NCBI RefSeq assembly: GCF_003612555.1
Contig: NZ_RAZF01000013.1
Coordinates: 1 to 64,000, forward strand
Direction: 5' to 3'
DNA from: Acutalibacter sp. 1XD8-33
GTDB taxonomy: Bacteria > Bacillota > Clostridia > Oscillospirales > Acutalibacteraceae
Length of the DNA: 64,000 bases
Positions 8,290 through 16,321 of this stretch are shown here, piece after piece (the first letter of the stretch is position 1; every line of letters starts with the position of its first letter). Position numbers and translations under genes: made by a program. The notes under the pieces were generated by a model. It searched no databases. It saw only the letters and a list, made by a program, of their open reading frames with translations, and was not told the DNA's origin.

Positions 8290-8661
8290 TCAGGTACGCA
8301 GCCACCAGCATACGCCAAAACGGTCGGTAACCAGCGCCCCTACAGGGGCCCAGGGGTAGGAGCCAATGGAATGGCTGAGGCTGTCCCGGCTCAGAACTTC
8401 ATAGGCGTGGCGCAGTGCCTCCTCTTGGTCGAATAGGAACTCGCAGCACATGGCATTTTCCGTGGTTTTTTCCACCTTGCCGCCAGGGGCCAGCATAACG
8501 GCTAGGCCCTGAAAGTCCATCATAATATGGATGTCCCCGCCGGATGCAAAGGATTCTGAGAGCCGTCTTGCTCCAAAAGCCTCTTGGTACATGCGGCAGG
8601 CCTCCTCCCGTTCCTGATTGGTTCGGCCTACATTGAAGGCCATAGAGAATTTTAAAGTCAT
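8290..8661 (-). CDS. VOC-superfamily (PhnB/glyoxalase-like) protein
   Basis: 123 residues with the pattern of PhnB-type vicinal-oxygen-chelate proteins: KFSMAFNVGRTNQEREEACRMYQEAFGA at the N-terminus (residues 4-31), a central GGDIHIMMDFQG strand and a C-terminal SYPWAPVGALVTDRFGVCWWL. Such proteins bind metal-activated substrates or antibiotics; the true substrate is unknown. AAGGAAA precedes the ATG. It is part of a run of small minus-strand genes between the nitroreductase gene and the DUF1919 pseudogene. Confidence 0.85.
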   Translation of the reverse strand: MTLKFSMAFNVGRTNQEREEACRMYQEAFGARRLSESFASGGDIHIMMDFQGLAVMLAPGGKVEKTTENAMCCEFLFDQEEALRHAYEVLSRDSLSHSIGSYPWAPVGALVTDRFGVCWWLRT

Positions 8662-8723
8662 GTCTGCATTTTCCTTCTTTCTTGATTTCCCACGCTTGGG
8701 TAGAAGTTCCCGTTCAGACCAGA

Positions 8724-9236
8724 TTATAAATATCGCACCGTCTCCTCCAGTGCCTTCTTTTGACCGTGCAGGGGCGACGGCTCCGCGCCCTCCGCGGGAT
8801 AGCCCATTGCCAGCAGGTTCACGGGCTCCCAGGCCTCCGGCAGCTGGAACTCCTCCCGCACCGCCTCGGGGATGAAGTGCATCACCCAGGTGGACCCCAC
8901 CCCCAGGCTGGCCGCCTCCAGCATCATGTGGGTGGAGACGATGGCCGCGTCCACCTCGCCGCTGGTTTTGCCGTCATAGCTCCGGGTCCAGCACTGGGTT
9001 CTGTCATAGCACACCAGCAGGGCCAGGGGCGCGTGAAAATGGCTCAGGGTGCATTTTAGGTATTTTTCTAAGGCCTCCGGCGACTGGATGACCAGCACCC
9101 GCTGGGGCTGGAGGTTGCAGGCGGTAGGGGCGACCTGACCCGCCCGGAGGATCAGGTCCAGCTTCTCCCGCTCCACCGGGCGGCCGGAGAATTTGCGGAC
9201 GGAAAACCGACTTTCAGCCAGCTGATAAAAATTCAT
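8724..9236 (-). CDS. Nitroreductase-family flavoprotein
   Basis: 170 residues. The N-terminus MNFYQLAESRFSVRKF with RxSVRxF is the FMN-binding signature of the family. APTACNLQPQRVLVI (about 36-50) and the C-terminal LLAMGYPAEG are also typical. These NAD(P)H:FMN enzymes reduce nitro compounds, quinones or flavins, usually as cytoplasmic dimers. At 170 residues it is of the short class. It is separated by only 9 bp from the small membrane-protein gene upstream and so is probably cotranscribed with iorAB. The natural substrate cannot be read from sequence. Confidence 0.9.
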   Translation of the reverse strand: MNFYQLAESRFSVRKFSGRPVEREKLDLILRAGQVAPTACNLQPQRVLVIQSPEALEKYLKCTLSHFHAPLALLVCYDRTQCWTRSYDGKTSGEVDAAIVSTHMMLEAASLGVGSTWVMHFIPEAVREEFQLPEAWEPVNLLAMGYPAEGAEPSPLHGQKKALEETVRYL

Positions 9237-9245
9237 GAAGTTCGC

Positions 9246-9464
9246 CTACCTTTCTTCTAGCAGCTTTAGCGTCTGGGATGTGCCCAAAGAGAGCAGGCCA
9301 AAGCCGAACAGCTCGATTAAATTATAACCGCCGGAATGAAAGCTGAAAATAGGGCTGAGGGTGCTAACGAACTTCAGAATGGCGAAAAGTACCGCAACTG
9401 CCAGGGCAAAGACCCCGAAAGCGGCCAGCACATAGCGCAGCAGCCGGGTGTAAGTCATTTTCAC
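9246..9464 (-). CDS. Small two-helix membrane protein
   Basis: 72 residues starting at GTG 9464 (or ATG 9458), with AAGGAGAA nine bases before the GTG. A short basic N-terminus (MKMTYTRLLRY) is followed by a hydrophobic helix (about 10-33) and a second weaker helix (about 48-64, LIELFGFGLLSLGTSQTL). I recognise no family. It begins 18 bp after the iorB stop and ends 9 bp before the nitroreductase gene, so it looks like part of the iorAB transcript. Confidence 0.65.
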   Translation of the reverse strand: MKMTYTRLLRYVLAAFGVFALAVAVLFAILKFVSTLSPIFSFHSGGYNLIELFGFGLLSLGTSQTLKLLEER

Positions 9465-9482
9465 AGTGATGGTTCTCCTTCC

Positions 9483-10055
9483 TTAGGCCCCCTGCCCCAG
9501 GGCAAAAGCTTTCTTGTTTACATCCAAAAATTTGGGGGGCACGCAGGCCTCGATGGCCTCCTGCCAGACGGTTTCAGGAAAGTCAAAATAGTGGCTCAGC
9601 CGCCCCAAGAGCACCAGGTTCACGGCCTTCACGTTTCCGGCCTCCTCCGCCAGAGACAGGCAGTCAATGGTATCCACCCTGGCCCCGGCGGCGGTCATTT
9701 TCTCCACCAGGTTTTCCGGGTACTGGGCAGCGCCTGTAATGACGGGCATGGGGTCGATCTGCTGGATGTTGGTGACCACCCGGCCCCCAGGCTTTAAGAA
9801 GGCCAGCCAACGAGCGGCCTCCAACAGCTCGAAGGAGACGATAGCGTCCGCCTGGCCCTGGTCGATAATCGGCGAGGCAACCTTGTCCCCATAGCGCACA
9901 TAGGTGACCACGCTGCCGCCCCGCTGGCTCATACCGTGAACTTCTGAAACTTTCACGTCAAACCCCTGCTCCAGCAGCAGATGGCCCAAGAGCTTGCTGG
10001 CCAGCAGCGAACCTTGCCCACCTACGCCGGCAATCATAATGTTTTTCGTTTCCAT
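9483..10055 (-). CDS. iorB: Indolepyruvate:ferredoxin oxidoreductase, beta subunit
   Basis: 190 residues. The ATG at 10055 overlaps the iorA stop as ATGA; the longer open frame upstream lies inside iorA and is rejected. The protein is the gamma-domain type subunit of 2-oxoacid:ferredoxin oxidoreductases: NIMIAGVGGQGSLLASKLLG (residues 5-24), SEVHGMSQRGGSVVTYVR and the QADAIVSFELLEAAR block are all characteristic. Together with IorA it oxidatively decarboxylates arylpyruvates (indolepyruvate, phenylpyruvate, hydroxyphenylpyruvate) to aryl-acetyl-CoA while reducing ferredoxin. Confidence 0.94.
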   Translation of the reverse strand: METKNIMIAGVGGQGSLLASKLLGHLLLEQGFDVKVSEVHGMSQRGGSVVTYVRYGDKVASPIIDQGQADAIVSFELLEAARWLAFLKPGGRVVTNIQQIDPMPVITGAAQYPENLVEKMTAAGARVDTIDCLSLAEEAGNVKAVNLVLLGRLSHYFDFPETVWQEAIEACVPPKFLDVNKKAFALGQGA

Positions 10056-11791
10056 CACTCTACCTCCTTCAGCGCGCCAAATCCGCAGAGCTGCTGGCAT
10101 ACTCCGCAACCCAGGCATTGGGTGGGATCCACCACGGCCTTGCCATCCCGCAGGGAAATGGCCGGACAGCCGATCTTCATACAGGCCTTGCAGCCCCGGC
10201 ATTTGTCCAGGTCCACCACCAGGGCAGGCTTGTGTTTCACATATTTCAACAGGGCGCAGGGCCGCCGGGAGATAATTACCGAGGGTTCTTCTGCGGCCAG
10301 TTCCTCCTTGACGGCGGTTTGGCAGGCGGAGAGGTCATAAGGGTCCACCACCCGTACCCGGTTGATGCCCATGGCCCGGCACAAGGCCTCCAGATCGATC
10401 TTTCCCGCCGGGTCCCCCCGCAGGTTGAAACCCGTGGTGGGGTTTTGCTGGTGGCCGGTCATACCTGTGATGGAGTTATCAAGGATGATCACCGTGGAGT
10501 AGGATTGGTTATAGGCCACGTTGGCAAGGCCCGTCATGCCCGAGTGCACGAAGGTGGAATCCCCGATCACGGCCACGGTTTTTCCCTCGGCCTCTTTGCC
10601 CAGCGCCTTGTTGAAGCCGTGGAGCCCGCTGACGGAGGCGCCCATGCACAGGGTCATGTCCATGGCCGAGAGGGGCGGCATGGCCCCCAGAGTATAACAT
10701 CCAATGTCCCCCAGCACGGTGCAGCCCAGCTTCTGGAGGGTATAGAACAGTCCCCGGTGGGGGCACCCGGCGCACATCACCGGGGGACGGCCGGGCAGCG
10801 TTTCGTCCAGGACTTTTCCATCGGGTACGGGCAGTCCCAGCTTTCCGGCCACCAGATTCTGGCTCAGCTCCCCGGTAAGAGGAAACAGGTCTTTGCCAGA
10901 GAGGGCCAGACCCAGCCCCCGGCAGAAGATTTCGAGAAAGGAATCCCCCTCTTCCACTACCACCAGGCGTTCCACTCCGGCGGCAAAATCCCGGATGCGC
11001 TTTTCCGGCAGGGGCCAGACCATCCCCAGCTTCAGCACCGGGAACCGGTCCCCGCAGGCCTCTTTTACATACTGATAGCTGGTGCTGGAGGTAATGACGC
11101 CCAGGCTGTGGTCGCTGCCTTCCTCCACACGGTTGATCTCCGCCGTTTCGGCCCACTCCGCCAGCTTCCGAAGGCGCTCCTCCACCACGGGATGGCGGCG
11201 CACCGCATTGGCCGGGGCCATCACGTATTTTGCGGGGGTTTTTACATAGGGCTTTGCTTCTGGCTCCCGCCGCTCCCCCAGTTCCACGATGGACTGGGAA
11301 TGGGCCACCCGGGTACACATTTTCAAGAGTACAGGGGTGTCGAACTGTTCTGAGAGTTCATAGGCCAGCTTGGTGAAGCAAAGGGCCTCTTGGGAGTCAG
11401 AGGGTTCCAGCATGGGCAGCTTGGCGGCTTTGGCGTAGTGCCGGGAATCCTGCTCGTTTTGGGAGGAGTGCATGGCGGGGTCGTCCGCCACAGCGATCAC
11501 CAGCCCGGCGTTCACTCCGGTGTAGCTCATGGTAAAGAGGGGATCGGCGGCTACGTTCAGACCAACATGCTTCATGGCGCAGAATGCCCGCCTTCCTCCC
11601 AGGGAGGCCCCGAAGGCCGTTTCCATGGCTACTTTTTCGTTAGGAGCCCATTCGCAGTAGATTTCTGGAAATTTAGCGGCTTCCTCCGTAATTTCCGTGC
11701 TGGGCGTGCCAGGATAGCTGGACGCCGCCGCGCAGCCTGCCTCGTACAGGCCCCGGGCTACAGCGGCGTTTCCTAAGATCAATTTTCTCAT
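10055..11791 (-). CDS. iorA: Indolepyruvate:ferredoxin oxidoreductase, alpha subunit
   Basis: 578 residues, the normal length. The start at 11791 (MRKLILGNAAVARGLYEAG) has GGAGGT nine bases upstream; a longer open frame begins in the upstream region but has no support. Domains: pyrimidine-binding and transketolase-like domain (GTPSTEITEEAA, about 30-45), TPP-binding domain (MCAGCPHRG near 345; GDIGCYTLG; GDSTFVHSG; NSITGMTGHQ) and a C-terminal ferredoxin domain with two cysteine clusters, CRGCKACMKIGC and CLGCGVCQQLC, for two [4Fe-4S] clusters. The enzyme converts arylpyruvates plus CoA to aryl-acetyl-CoA, CO2 and reduced ferredoxin. It is co-directional with the Dabb protein and acyl-CoA ligase upstream. 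Confidence 0.96.
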   Translation of the reverse strand: MRKLILGNAAVARGLYEAGCAAASSYPGTPSTEITEEAAKFPEIYCEWAPNEKVAMETAFGASLGGRRAFCAMKHVGLNVAADPLFTMSYTGVNAGLVIAVADDPAMHSSQNEQDSRHYAKAAKLPMLEPSDSQEALCFTKLAYELSEQFDTPVLLKMCTRVAHSQSIVELGERREPEAKPYVKTPAKYVMAPANAVRRHPVVEERLRKLAEWAETAEINRVEEGSDHSLGVITSSTSYQYVKEACGDRFPVLKLGMVWPLPEKRIRDFAAGVERLVVVEEGDSFLEIFCRGLGLALSGKDLFPLTGELSQNLVAGKLGLPVPDGKVLDETLPGRPPVMCAGCPHRGLFYTLQKLGCTVLGDIGCYTLGAMPPLSAMDMTLCMGASVSGLHGFNKALGKEAEGKTVAVIGDSTFVHSGMTGLANVAYNQSYSTVIILDNSITGMTGHQQNPTTGFNLRGDPAGKIDLEALCRAMGINRVRVVDPYDLSACQTAVKEELAAEEPSVIISRRPCALLKYVKHKPALVVDLDKCRGCKACMKIGCPAISLRDGKAVVDPTQCLGCGVCQQLCGFGALKEVE

Positions 11792-11817
11792 TTGATATGT
11801 ACCTCCAGATACAAGGT

Positions 11818-12074
11818 TCAGGTTTCGGGCTCCGTGAGCCTGCGGAATTGCACAGTCCGGCTTTTTATGGAGATCTTTTCCATCTGCCAGCCGAACTGAG
11901 ACAGCTCCATTTTTATAGGTCGAGAAAGGAATGGTCCACCGGCCCCCCGGCAATCTCCGGGATTTTTTCAAAGTCCAGGGAGAGGTCCAAACCCGGAACA
12001 TTCTCCATATACTCCCGCAGGGCGCTGTACTTGCTCCTGCCGGAAAATCCACTGGCAAGCTGTGCGCGAATCAT
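11818..12074 (-). other. Two short tandem reading frames, possibly one broken small gene
   Basis: The 295-bp gap between the Dabb gene and iorA holds a 53-codon frame from ATG 12074 to TAA 11913 (MIRAQLASGFSGRSKYSALR..., ending PVDHSFLDL) and, two bases on in another frame, a 30-codon frame from ATG 11910 to TGA 11818 (MELSQFGWQMEKISIKSRTV). The amino-acid composition is protein-like. The two would join into one roughly 85-residue protein with a small frameshift. There is no strong ribosome-binding site before 12074. I recognise no family. Position inside the iorAB/ligase operon suggests a former or still-used accessory subunit. Confidence 0.4.
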
Positions 12075-12086
12075 TTCAGGATAAGT

Positions 12087-12377
12087 TTATATTTCATAGT
12101 CAATGCAGGCCCGGCTTTCCCGGATTCCCCCCACAAACCGGCCGAAGGCCACATGCTCGGGGCACACCTGATAGGCGTTCAAGTCCTCCAGAGTGTTGAA
12201 GTCGAAAATGAGGGCCACGTCATAGTTGGCGTTGGGTACGCCCTCGGTTTTGCGCACCACCTGGCCACTGTGGATTGTGGGGAGCTTCGCTAGCTCTTTT
12301 CCCCGGCGCAGAAACTCGGTAATGCTGGCCTCTTTATTTTCTTCCTTTATGGAAAACATGCAGATGTGACGAATCAT
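12087..12377 (-). CDS. Dabb-domain (stress-responsive A/B barrel) protein
   Basis: 96 residues with the Dabb ferredoxin-like fold pattern: MIRHICMFSIKEENKEASITEFL at the start, a central HSGQVVRKTEGVPNANYDVALIFDF and the C-terminal LNAYQVCPEHVAFGRFV, ending in conserved CIDYEI. AAGGAGG lies six bases before ATG 12377; the longer frame is discarded. Dabb proteins are small dimers, some of which are aldol-type cyclases, many without known activity. It starts only 10 bp after the acyl-CoA ligase gene, so it probably serves the same pathway. Confidence 0.88.
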   Translation of the reverse strand: MIRHICMFSIKEENKEASITEFLRRGKELAKLPTIHSGQVVRKTEGVPNANYDVALIFDFNTLEDLNAYQVCPEHVAFGRFVGGIRESRACIDYEI

Positions 12378-12387
12378 AGTTTCCTCC

Positions 12388-14022
12388 TTATGCTTTATTC
12401 TGTGCTTCCACCAGCCGCACCCCGCAGTATTGTTCCCGAAGCCTGGGCTTCTCAATCTTCCCGGTGGCGTTTCGGGGCACAGGGGCGAAAATCAGCTTTC
12501 TGGGGCGCTTGTACCGGGGAAGGCCCTGGCAGAAGTCCATGACTTCCTCCTCTGTACAAGACATACCCTCCTTCACCTGAACGATGGCCGCGGCGATCTC
12601 GCCCAGACGGGAGTCCGGCAGGCCGATGACCGCCACGTCGTGGATCTTCGGATGCCCGGCCAAAAAGGCCTCAATCTGCACAGGGTAGATGTTCTCGCCG
12701 CCGGAGATGACCACGTCCTTCTTCCGGTCCACCAGGAAGATGAAGCCGTCCTCGTCCTGGCGGGCCATGTCCCCGGTGTGGAGCCAGCCGTTCTGCAGCA
12801 CCTCTTCGGTGGCCTTCTCGTCATGGTAATAGCACACCATCACGCCGCCGCCCTTCACGCACAGCTCACCCACGTCACCCTGCTTTACAGGTTCGCCCTT
12901 CTCGTCCACGATCTTCACCCGCCAACCCATGCCGGGCACGCCGATGGCCCCCACCTTGTGGGGATTGTCCACCCCCAGGTGGACGCAGCCGGGGCCGGTG
13001 GATTCGGACAGGCCGTAATTGGTGTCATATTTGTGATGAGGAAAGTATTCCCACCAGTGCTTTACCAGACTGGGGGGCACGGGCTGAGCGCCGATGTGCA
13101 TCAGCCGCCACTGGCCAAGGGTGTAGTCCTCCATCTTCAGATCCCCCCGATCCAGAGCGGCCAGAATGTCCTGGGCCCAGGGCACCAGCAGCCAGACGAT
13201 AGTGCAGCGCTCTGTAGAGACGGCCTGGAAGATGGCCTCTGGGGAATTGCCCTTCAGCAGCACGGCCTTGCCCCCGGTGAACAGGGACCCGAACCAGTGC
13301 ATTTTCGCGCCGGTGTGGTACAGGGGCGGGATGCAGAGGAACACGTCCTCGTGGGTGGTTTCGTGGTGCACGGCCTCCATGCGGGCGGACTGCATCAGCG
13401 CGGAATGCCGCAGCAAAATGGCCTTAGGGAAGCCTGTGGTACCGGAGGAATAGTAGATCGCGGCTTCGTCCTCGTCATCGATGAGAACCTTGGGGGGCGC
13501 GCTGGAGCAGTTGGCTGCGGCCCGGTGGTAGTCCTCGGCGAAAGAGGGGCAGACCTCGCCCACAAAAAAGAGCAGCCGCTCCCGGCTGATGGATCCGGCA
13601 ATTTCCTCTATCCGGCCGATGAACTCCGGGCCAAAGAACAGGATATCCGCGTCCGCCAGGTGTACGCAGTATTCGATCTCCTCGGCGGTATAGCGGAAGT
13701 TCAGGGGCACGGCCACGGCCCCGGTTTTCAGGATGCCGAAGTAGATGGGCAGCCATTCCAGGCAGTTCATCATCAAGAGGGCCACTTTTTGGCCCTTGCC
13801 AATGCCCCGGCTGAGCAGCAGATTGGCGGCGCGGTTGGCCTTTTCGTCGAACACAGACCAGGTGATCTCCCGGCGGTAGGGCACGGGGCCTCCCGGCTGG
13901 ATGAGCTCGTATTCTCTCCAGGTGACCCGGCAGGGCTCCCGTACCTCGGGGTTGATCTCCACCAGGGCGGTCTCTCCGCCATACAATTTGGAATTGCGCT
14001 CTAATAGGTCGGTGATGGGCAT
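12388..14022 (-). CDS. Acyl-CoA synthetase (AMP-forming), class I adenylate-forming enzyme
   Basis: 544 residues. The ATP-binding loop YYSSGTTGFPKAILL is near residues 190-204, YGLSESTGP near 340, and WLHTGDMARQDEDGFIFLVDRKKDVVISGGENIYP near 420-455; the catalytic lysine region is RNATGKIEKPRLRE. This is the layout of fatty-acid/aryl-acid:CoA ligases. The acid substrate is not readable; next to iorAB an aromatic or short-chain acid is a reasonable guess. It is the first gene of the probable ligase-Dabb-orf-iorA-iorB transcript; upstream lies only intergenic repeat copy 3. Confidence 0.93.
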   Translation of the reverse strand: MPITDLLERNSKLYGGETALVEINPEVREPCRVTWREYELIQPGGPVPYRREITWSVFDEKANRAANLLLSRGIGKGQKVALLMMNCLEWLPIYFGILKTGAVAVPLNFRYTAEEIEYCVHLADADILFFGPEFIGRIEEIAGSISRERLLFFVGEVCPSFAEDYHRAAANCSSAPPKVLIDDEDEAAIYYSSGTTGFPKAILLRHSALMQSARMEAVHHETTHEDVFLCIPPLYHTGAKMHWFGSLFTGGKAVLLKGNSPEAIFQAVSTERCTIVWLLVPWAQDILAALDRGDLKMEDYTLGQWRLMHIGAQPVPPSLVKHWWEYFPHHKYDTNYGLSESTGPGCVHLGVDNPHKVGAIGVPGMGWRVKIVDEKGEPVKQGDVGELCVKGGGVMVCYYHDEKATEEVLQNGWLHTGDMARQDEDGFIFLVDRKKDVVISGGENIYPVQIEAFLAGHPKIHDVAVIGLPDSRLGEIAAAIVQVKEGMSCTEEEVMDFCQGLPRYKRPRKLIFAPVPRNATGKIEKPRLREQYCGVRLVEAQNKA

Positions 14023-14154
14023 AAGGATTCCTCCTGCGTTTTATACTTTCTAAAAAGAAAAGTATGCTTATTTGACAATTATATTCCTTTTTTGCTATCA
14101 AGTCAATATGATGAATCGCCGGGGGAGTACTCGGATATTCGCGTTTTGGGGACG

Positions 14155-14342
14155 ATGTTTACGGCCTCCGGCGGGGAGGGGCTTTGCCCCCTCCACCCCC
14201 ACCACCTTTTGAAAAAGGTGGACGAAAACTTTACCCTGGTTAGCTTGGAATGCTATAGTTAACAACATCGACCGGTCCAGCTGGTCGAAACTTGGCTTTG
14301 CCAAGTCTTGTGCGCCTGGAGGCCCACTATTACTTCCAAAAC
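14155..14342. repeat. Modular intergenic repeat, copy 3
   Basis: Runs from GGCCTCCGGCGGGGAGGGGC to GCCTGGAGGCCCACTATTACTTCC and ends next to the ogg stop codon at 14344. Contains the hairpin CACCTTTTGAAAAAGGTGG, the block CCCTGGTTAGCTTGGAATG, and GACCGGTCCAGCTGGTCG followed by the hairpin CTTGGCTTTGCCAAG. The last two are shared with copies at 16.0, 37.5, 50.1 and 52.0 kb. Confidence 0.8.
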
Positions 14343-14343
14343 A

Positions 14344-15150
14344 TTAAAATAGCTCCGGGTGCATCCTGCTGTAATGAAACAGGTACTGCTGGGCCAGCCC
14401 GGCGTTCCCGCCGAAGTCCTCCGGCCTTACCCCCGGCAGCAGCACCGCCATGGCCCGCTTCATCCACACGTCTAGGGGAAAGCACTCCGTCTTATGAAAG
14501 CCGTAGAGCAGGGCGCACTCCGCCACCTTGGGCCCCACCCCCTGGATTTTCCGCAGCTGCTCCCGGCCAAAATCAGGCTCCTCCTCCAGAATGCGGCAGA
14601 AAGGGATCTCCCCGGCGGCTGCCCTCCGGGCCGCGTCCAGCACATAGGGGGCCCGGTAGCCCATGCGCAGGGGGGCCAGATCCTCCAGAGACAGGGCGGC
14701 GACCCGCTCCGCCGATGGGAACCCCCGCAGAGGGGAACCGGGGATTTCCGGCCCAAACCGCCGGCAGAATGCCTCCACCAGCCCCTTGATCCGGCGGATA
14801 TTGTTGTTCTGGGACAGCACGAAGGTGCACAGGGCCTCCCAGGGGTCCTGGCGTAGGATCCGGATTCCCGGCGCGAACGCCGCCGCCTCCGCCAGAACCG
14901 GGCTCAGGTCCGCCAGCTCCGCCTGGATGCGGGTATAGTCCTCCTCCAGGTCAAAATATGGAGCCCAGATCCGCGCCCACTCCTCTGGGGAGCAGTCCGC
15001 CTCCAGCGCCCCGCCGGACTGGCTCAGGCGCAGGCTCCGGCCCAGGGCCGCGCCCTCCCACCGGCAAGAATCCCTCTGCCGCCAGCGGAAGGCCTGACCG
15101 CAGTCCAAAGTCTGGGCCAGGTCGAAGCAGGGGGGAAGGGGCAGGGTCAC
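14344..15150 (-). CDS. ogg: 8-oxoguanine DNA glycosylase/AP lyase (OGG1 type)
   Basis: 268 residues starting at GTG 15150, which overlaps the upstream stop as GTGA. It has the OGG1-type N-terminal domain (FDLAQTLDCGQAFRWRQ, residues 9-25) and the HhH-GPD domain: FVLSQNNNIRRIKGLVEAFC (110-129), the hairpin GVGPKVAECALL with the catalytic Lys208, and CFPLDVWMKR with the catalytic Asp227. It removes 8-oxo-7,8-dihydroguanine from DNA and nicks the abasic site. Many Clostridia use this eukaryote-like OGG instead of MutM. It is translationally coupled to the DUF6062-like gene. Confidence 0.92.
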   Translation of the reverse strand: MTLPLPPCFDLAQTLDCGQAFRWRQRDSCRWEGAALGRSLRLSQSGGALEADCSPEEWARIWAPYFDLEEDYTRIQAELADLSPVLAEAAAFAPGIRILRQDPWEALCTFVLSQNNNIRRIKGLVEAFCRRFGPEIPGSPLRGFPSAERVAALSLEDLAPLRMGYRAPYVLDAARRAAAGEIPFCRILEEEPDFGREQLRKIQGVGPKVAECALLYGFHKTECFPLDVWMKRAMAVLLPGVRPEDFGGNAGLAQQYLFHYSRMHPELF

Positions 15151-15854
15151 CGGTTTTTCTCTCCGGAATTCTGCTGGGCCACCGTGGGCCGGGCGGTGAG
15201 CCACTCCATGGCCCGCTCGATGGAGTCCCGGGAGTTGCCCCAGTCCCCACCGGCGCTGCGGTAGTCGAACATCCGGCAGAAATGGGTCACGTCGCCGCTC
15301 AGCTCCTCCAGATAGCCTTTGGCCAGCTTGGTGGTAGCCGCCTCAAAGGGGATGAAATTCTTTTTGGGCATTTTCTGGGCGGCCTCCAGCGAAAGGCCGT
15401 AGTGGGGCAGGCAGATGTAGGGCTGGGCGGCGTAGAGCTGGCGGAACTCCTCTTCGGCCTGCCAGAGGGTGACGGTGCTGTCCAGCAGGTGCTTCATGTT
15501 TTTGTCAATGTTCTCGCAGATGAAGCAGTTCTCCTGGCGGCTATGTACGGCGGCGGTGATTTTTTTCGCGGGGGTTTTGCCCTCTGGAAACACCTGGCCC
15601 TTCACCTCGGCCAGAAGGCTCTCCAGAATCAGGGCCACGGAGAGGCGGCTGCCCCGGGCCAGGATCTGGTTGAAGTGCTCGGCGCAGAAGCCCAGGCGGT
15701 TGGTCTCGATGCGCACGTCGGGCTCCATCATGGCTGCGCCGGTGATGTAGGTGGCCATCCGGTCCTCCAGCATATCCCGCATCCTGCAAAAGGGACAGCC
15801 ATCCTTGGGCTCGAACACTTCATTGACGGGAATTGAGCAGATGTCTTCTCTCAT
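15147..15854 (-). CDS. Cysteine-rich DUF6062-type protein
   Basis: 235 residues without signal peptide. Two similar metal-site-like arrangements are visible: CPFCRM (20-25) followed by CAEH (about 57-60), and CFICENI (about 110-116) followed by CLPH (about 146-149), that is two CxxC...CxxH sets, which suggests two zinc or iron-sulfur sites from an internal duplication. I believe this matches the DUF6062 family, of unknown function. It overlaps ogg by four bases (GTGA), so a link to DNA repair or redox sensing is worth testing. Confidence 0.78.
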   Translation of the reverse strand: MREDICSIPVNEVFEPKDGCPFCRMRDMLEDRMATYITGAAMMEPDVRIETNRLGFCAEHFNQILARGSRLSVALILESLLAEVKGQVFPEGKTPAKKITAAVHSRQENCFICENIDKNMKHLLDSTVTLWQAEEEFRQLYAAQPYICLPHYGLSLEAAQKMPKKNFIPFEAATTKLAKGYLEELSGDVTHFCRMFDYRSAGGDWGNSRDSIERAMEWLTARPTVAQQNSGEKNR

Positions 15855-15904
15855 GGGAAACCTCCTATGGCGAATTTGTTGTTTTTTGTTTTTTAAAAGT
15901 ATGT

Positions 15905-16172
15905 GTTGGCCTCCGGCGGTTCAGGAGTTCTTGTCACCTGCCGGTTCGGTCGGCGACGAGAAATCGCCACCGGCGATTGTCGCCCCCTGAACCCCCCACC
16001 ACCTTTGAAAAGGTGGACGAAACTTTTGCCCTGGACAGCTTTGACCGGTCCAGCTGGTCTTAAGCTGGTCGTCGTGTGGGGGCGAAACCCCACGACCTTG
16101 CCGGAATGCGCGCGAGTTCGCTTGCGAACTCTTCTGTGCGCATGGAGGCCACACAGTATTTCTACAAAAAAA
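15905..16172. repeat. Modular intergenic repeat, copy 4
   Basis: A nearly complete copy: GGCCTCCGGCGG at the left; the block CACCTGCCGGTTCGGTCGG with GCGACGAGAAATCGCC and GGCGATTGTCGCC; the hairpin CCACCTTTGAAAAGGTGG; GACCGGTCCAGCTGGTC; CGAAACCCCACGACCTTGCC; the hairpin GAGTTCGCTTGCGAACTC; and GCATGGAGGCCACAC at the right. It lies about 50 bp upstream of the DUF6062-type gene, on the 5' side. Confidence 0.82.
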
Positions 16173-16321
16173 GCATCCTTTCCGGCGGGAAGCCTACGCC
16201 TATATAATAGCACAATTTTCGCCAAAAAGGAAGGAGAATCTTTTGGCAGAGCGGCCTGTGGGGCGGCTTTGGAGCGGGTTTGGCCTCCCGCCGCGCCTGG
16301 ATTTGCAAAAATCATCTATTA

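Noticed and set aside
10118-11353. 411-codon plus-strand frame antisense to iorA
   Set aside because: It is a shadow of a well-supported enzyme gene with cysteine clusters and TPP motifs.
12430-14004. 524-codon plus-strand frame antisense to the acyl-CoA ligase
   Set aside because: It covers almost exactly the ligase gene and has shadow-type composition; the ligase motifs are unambiguous.
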